64,000 nt of DNA, from NCBI RefSeq assembly GCF_014203755.1, contig NZ_JACHJS010000001.1, positions 5,766,001-5,830,000 of the forward strand. Direction: 5' to 3'. Each line of letters opens with the position of its first letter. Within the stretch, counting starts at the first letter, position 1. Below the pieces are notes generated by a model. The model was given only the letters and a program-made list of their open reading frames with translations. It made no database searches and had not been told where the DNA came from. Positions 62,193 to 64,000 of this stretch are shown one piece after another. Position numbers and translations under genes: made by a program. The DNA comes from Saccharothrix violaceirubra (GTDB lineage: Bacteria > Actinomycetota > Actinomycetes > Mycobacteriales > Pseudonocardiaceae).

Positions 62193-62525
62193 TCAGGAAC
62201 CGGAGGTCGGGGGTGGTGCGCGATCGCCGAAGGTGGACCGCGCGGCCTCGTCGGGCGCGGCGTGGGCGGGGTCGACGACGTCCGCGCGCACCGGCCGGTC
62301 GGGCGTGACGTGGACCGGGGGGTGGACGCCGTCGAGCGGCCGGCCGAGGTCGGGGTGCCGCTGCTGGAGGGGGTGGGCGGTGGTCCGGGTCGTGGTGCCC
62401 GGCACGTGCGCGACCTCGACGGCCGCGGAGACGCCGACCGCGTCGACGTGGGCGGTGGCGGCGGTTCCGGGCACGACGAAAGTCGCGATCAGCACCACGA
62501 TCGCGAGCAGTGCGCGCCAGGCCAT
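62193..62525 (-). CDS. Small exported hypothetical protein
   Basis: 110 aa. MAWRALLAIVVLIATFVVPGTAATA is a Sec signal peptide with a probable cleavage near residue 25. The mature part is hydrophilic and Pro/His/Asp-rich (TTAHPLQQRHPDLGRPLDG) without recognised motif. It lies 38 bp upstream of secDF on the same strand and could be cotranscribed. Possibly a secreted metal-binding peptide because of its histidines, but nothing proves it. Confidence 0.6.
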   Translation of the reverse strand: MAWRALLAIVVLIATFVVPGTAATAHVDAVGVSAAVEVAHVPGTTTRTTAHPLQQRHPDLGRPLDGVHPPVHVTPDRPVRADVVDPAHAAPDEAARSTFGDRAPPPTSGS

Positions 62526-62547
62526 CCAGCCTCCTTCCCGGACCAGT

Positions 62548-63519
62548 TTACCGGCCGAGCAGGACGACCACCCCGCCCGCGACCGCGCACAGCCACCCCA
62601 CGACCAGCGGTTGCATGGTCGTGGCGCCCAGGAACAGGGCCGCGGCCCAGCCGGAGAACGCCGCGATCGAGATGCCCGCGGCGACCAGCGCGGCGAGCAC
62701 GATGGGCCGCCGGCGCAGCAGCCTGACCAGCGCCCGGCGGCCGACGGCGCGTGCGCGCAACAACGTCAGCGCGGTCACCAGGAGCGCGGCCACCACGACC
62801 CCGACGGCGACCCAGGCCAGCGGCGGTGTCGGTCGGGGCAGGCCGGCGAGCAGCAGCAGCAGGCCGCCCGCGACGAGCAGCCCGGTGACGCGGGAGAGCA
62901 CGGGCCACGCGCGCTTCTCGGCTTCGGCGAGCACGGCACCGGTCGGGACGGCCAGGCCGCGCCGCCGCCGCACGAGCGCGAGGTCGGCGTGCGCGCCCTG
63001 GTCGGCCGGGTCGAGGCGCACCGCCGCGTGGTAGGCCCGTTCGGCGGTCCCCCAATCGTGCACACGCGACGCGGCGTCACCAAGAACCTGGAAGGCCCGG
63101 GGCTGGGCCGGCGCCAGCCTGGTCGCCTCGCGGGCCGCGTCGAGCGCCTCCGGCCGACCCGACGCGGTGAGCACCTCGGCGAGCACGACCCGACACCGCC
63201 AGTCGTCCGGCGAACGGCCCACGCACGCACGGGCCGCGACCGCCGCCTCCGCGTGCCGGCCCAGGTCGCTCAGCGCCAGCGCGGCCAGCCGCTGGGCCCA
63301 TGCCGGGTGGCCGCCGAGCGTGAGCGCACGGCGTGCGGCGGCCAGCGCGGAGTCGGCTTCGCCCACGTCCAGGTGGGCGGCGGCGAGCCGGCACCAGCCC
63401 TCGGCGTACTGCGGATCGCGGACGAGGGCGGGCCGCAGCAGGCCGATCGCCCGGCGGGCGTGCCCGCGTGCGGCGAGGTCGGCGGCACGAACCACGACGG
63501 CGTCGATCGAATCGGACAT
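62548..63519 (-). CDS. Membrane protein with N-terminal tetratricopeptide repeats
   Basis: 323 aa. Residues 5-190 hold about five TPRs (HARRAIGLLRPALVRDPQYA, GEADSALAAARRALTLGGHP, ALDAAREATRLAPAQPRAFQ, GTAERAYHAAVRLDPADQGA). Four membrane helices follow from about residue 205 to the end. It is probably a protein-interaction hub on the cytosolic face. GGAGG precedes the ATG by 6 nt. It is followed after 22 bp by the exported-protein gene and then secDF, so all may be one operon. Confidence 0.78.
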   Translation of the reverse strand: MSDSIDAVVVRAADLAARGHARRAIGLLRPALVRDPQYAEGWCRLAAAHLDVGEADSALAAARRALTLGGHPAWAQRLAALALSDLGRHAEAAVAARACVGRSPDDWRCRVVLAEVLTASGRPEALDAAREATRLAPAQPRAFQVLGDAASRVHDWGTAERAYHAAVRLDPADQGAHADLALVRRRRGLAVPTGAVLAEAEKRAWPVLSRVTGLLVAGGLLLLLAGLPRPTPPLAWVAVGVVVAALLVTALTLLRARAVGRRALVRLLRRRPIVLAALVAAGISIAAFSGWAAALFLGATTMQPLVVGWLCAVAGGVVVLLGR

Positions 63520-63615
63520 GACACCCTCCGTGCGGTAACCCGCGCACAGTGTGACAGCGCCCCGCCGGTCCGCCGGCCGAGCGCCGGACGACCATGATCA
63601 ACGAAATGGTCACAA

Positions 63616-63653
63616 TCACCTGAGAATTTGCCCGCTCTCACCCGCTCAGGTGA
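63616..63653. promoter_or_regulatory. 9-bp inverted repeat between divergent genes
   Basis: TCACCTGAG (63616-63624) and CTCAGGTGA (63645-63653) are exact reverse complements separated by 20 bp. They lie between the divergent starts at 63519 and 63812 in a locally AT-richer stretch. A repressor site with two half-sites, or a hairpin in a 5' leader, are both possible. Confidence 0.45.
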
Positions 63654-63811
63654 CTAGCTGGGCACGGAGCGTGCGACGCTAGCGTCCGCTCGGACACGGG
63701 TCGTCCGACGTTTCGGCGTCATGACCGCCCGCCGGCCGCGTCGCACCACCGCGCACGCGTCCGGAATCGGGTCCGGGTACCGCGTCGACGCCGCCGGAGA
63801 GGTAGGGGTTC

Positions 63812-64000
63812 GTGGCCCAAAGCAAGGAATGGCAGATCTCCTGCCGCGACATCGCGTCCCGCCGCAGGGACATGACCGTGTTCGTCAGCCAGGGTCACGT
63901 GGTCGTGACCGTGCCGCCGGGCGAGGCGGCCGTGCTGACGCCGCTGGAAGTCGGCCGACTGCGGGCCGCGTTGCGCGACGCGGTGGTCACCGCGTCCGAC
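63812..64000 (+). CDS. Small conserved hypothetical protein (may continue past the window)
   Basis: 63 codons are visible from GTG 63812, with GGAGAGG 10-16 nt upstream. The sequence MAQSKEWQISCRDIASRRRD then VFVSQGHVVVTVPPGEAAVL, LEVGRLRAALRDAVV is a compact alpha/beta protein like small conserved actinobacterial proteins with no assigned function. The stop codon is not in the window, so length is unknown. Confidence 0.6.
   Translation, partial: MAQSKEWQISCRDIASRRRDMTVFVSQGHVVVTVPPGEAAVLTPLEVGRLRAALRDAVVTASD

Overview
The window is high-GC actinobacterial chromosome, most likely from the family Pseudonocardiaceae (Saccharothrix, Lentzea or Actinosynnema type). I base that on codon use, frequent GTG starts, the SCO2521-2524 family cassette, a WXG/EspG-like type VII secretion cassette and DtxR/IdeR-type iron boxes. 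No species can be named from sequence alone. About 60 genes are densely packed on both strands, with many 4-bp start/stop overlaps and several convergent 3' overlaps.

Layout. 1-5.7 kb: 5' end of ettA, an SSB paralogue, a TetR-regulated DrrAB-like exporter behind a double palindromic operator, and a CopD-CtaG fusion. 5.7-9.8 kb: lipoprotein, MFS/LacI divergent pair, tRNA-Arg(UCU) with a decayed integrase against its 3' end, NUDIX hydrolase. 9.9-15.3 kb: NarL-type two-component system, small membrane proteins, a MerR/membrane-protein pair around a 26-bp palindrome, heme oxygenase with an iron box. 15.4-18.6 kb: TerB-like protein, polyprenol-phosphate mannosyltransferase, small unknowns, APH-like kinase. 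18.7-25.6 kb: SCO2524-2523-2522-2521 cassette (variant P-loop ATPase) with an upstream HTH gene and a convergent membrane protein. This is the least understood unit and my main candidate for an undescribed system. 26-34 kb: unknown protein, amidohydrolase, orphan siderophore-type formyltransferase behind two iron boxes, second two-component system, two copies of a 45-bp intergenic repeat, coiled-coil protein.

33-48 kb: CYTH-CHAD protein, GH20 hexosaminidase with a DasR-like site, aldehyde dehydrogenase/DUF779 with divergent GAF regulator, DUF1062, DUF402 gene overlapping a P-loop-less uridine kinase-like protein, DUF6412, YidC paralogue, fatty-acid desaturase, and a complete proline catabolic locus (PucR regulator, pruA, proline dehydrogenase). 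48-64 kb: P-loop/repeat regulator, short family-A DNA polymerase with AraC protein, terpene-cyclase-fold protein, type VII-like cassette (small alpha-helical protein, DUF3558 lipoprotein, Pro/Gly-rich WXG protein, EspG), and a SecDF - CPA2 antiporter - Clp-N - FMN oxidase operon, ending with a TPR membrane protein and a small partial ORF.

A recurrent theme is leaderless expression: at least 15 genes have a TAnnnT hexamer 6-8 nt before the start codon. Patches of strong strand asymmetry at synonymous sites also stand out, two of them flanking the 45-bp repeats.
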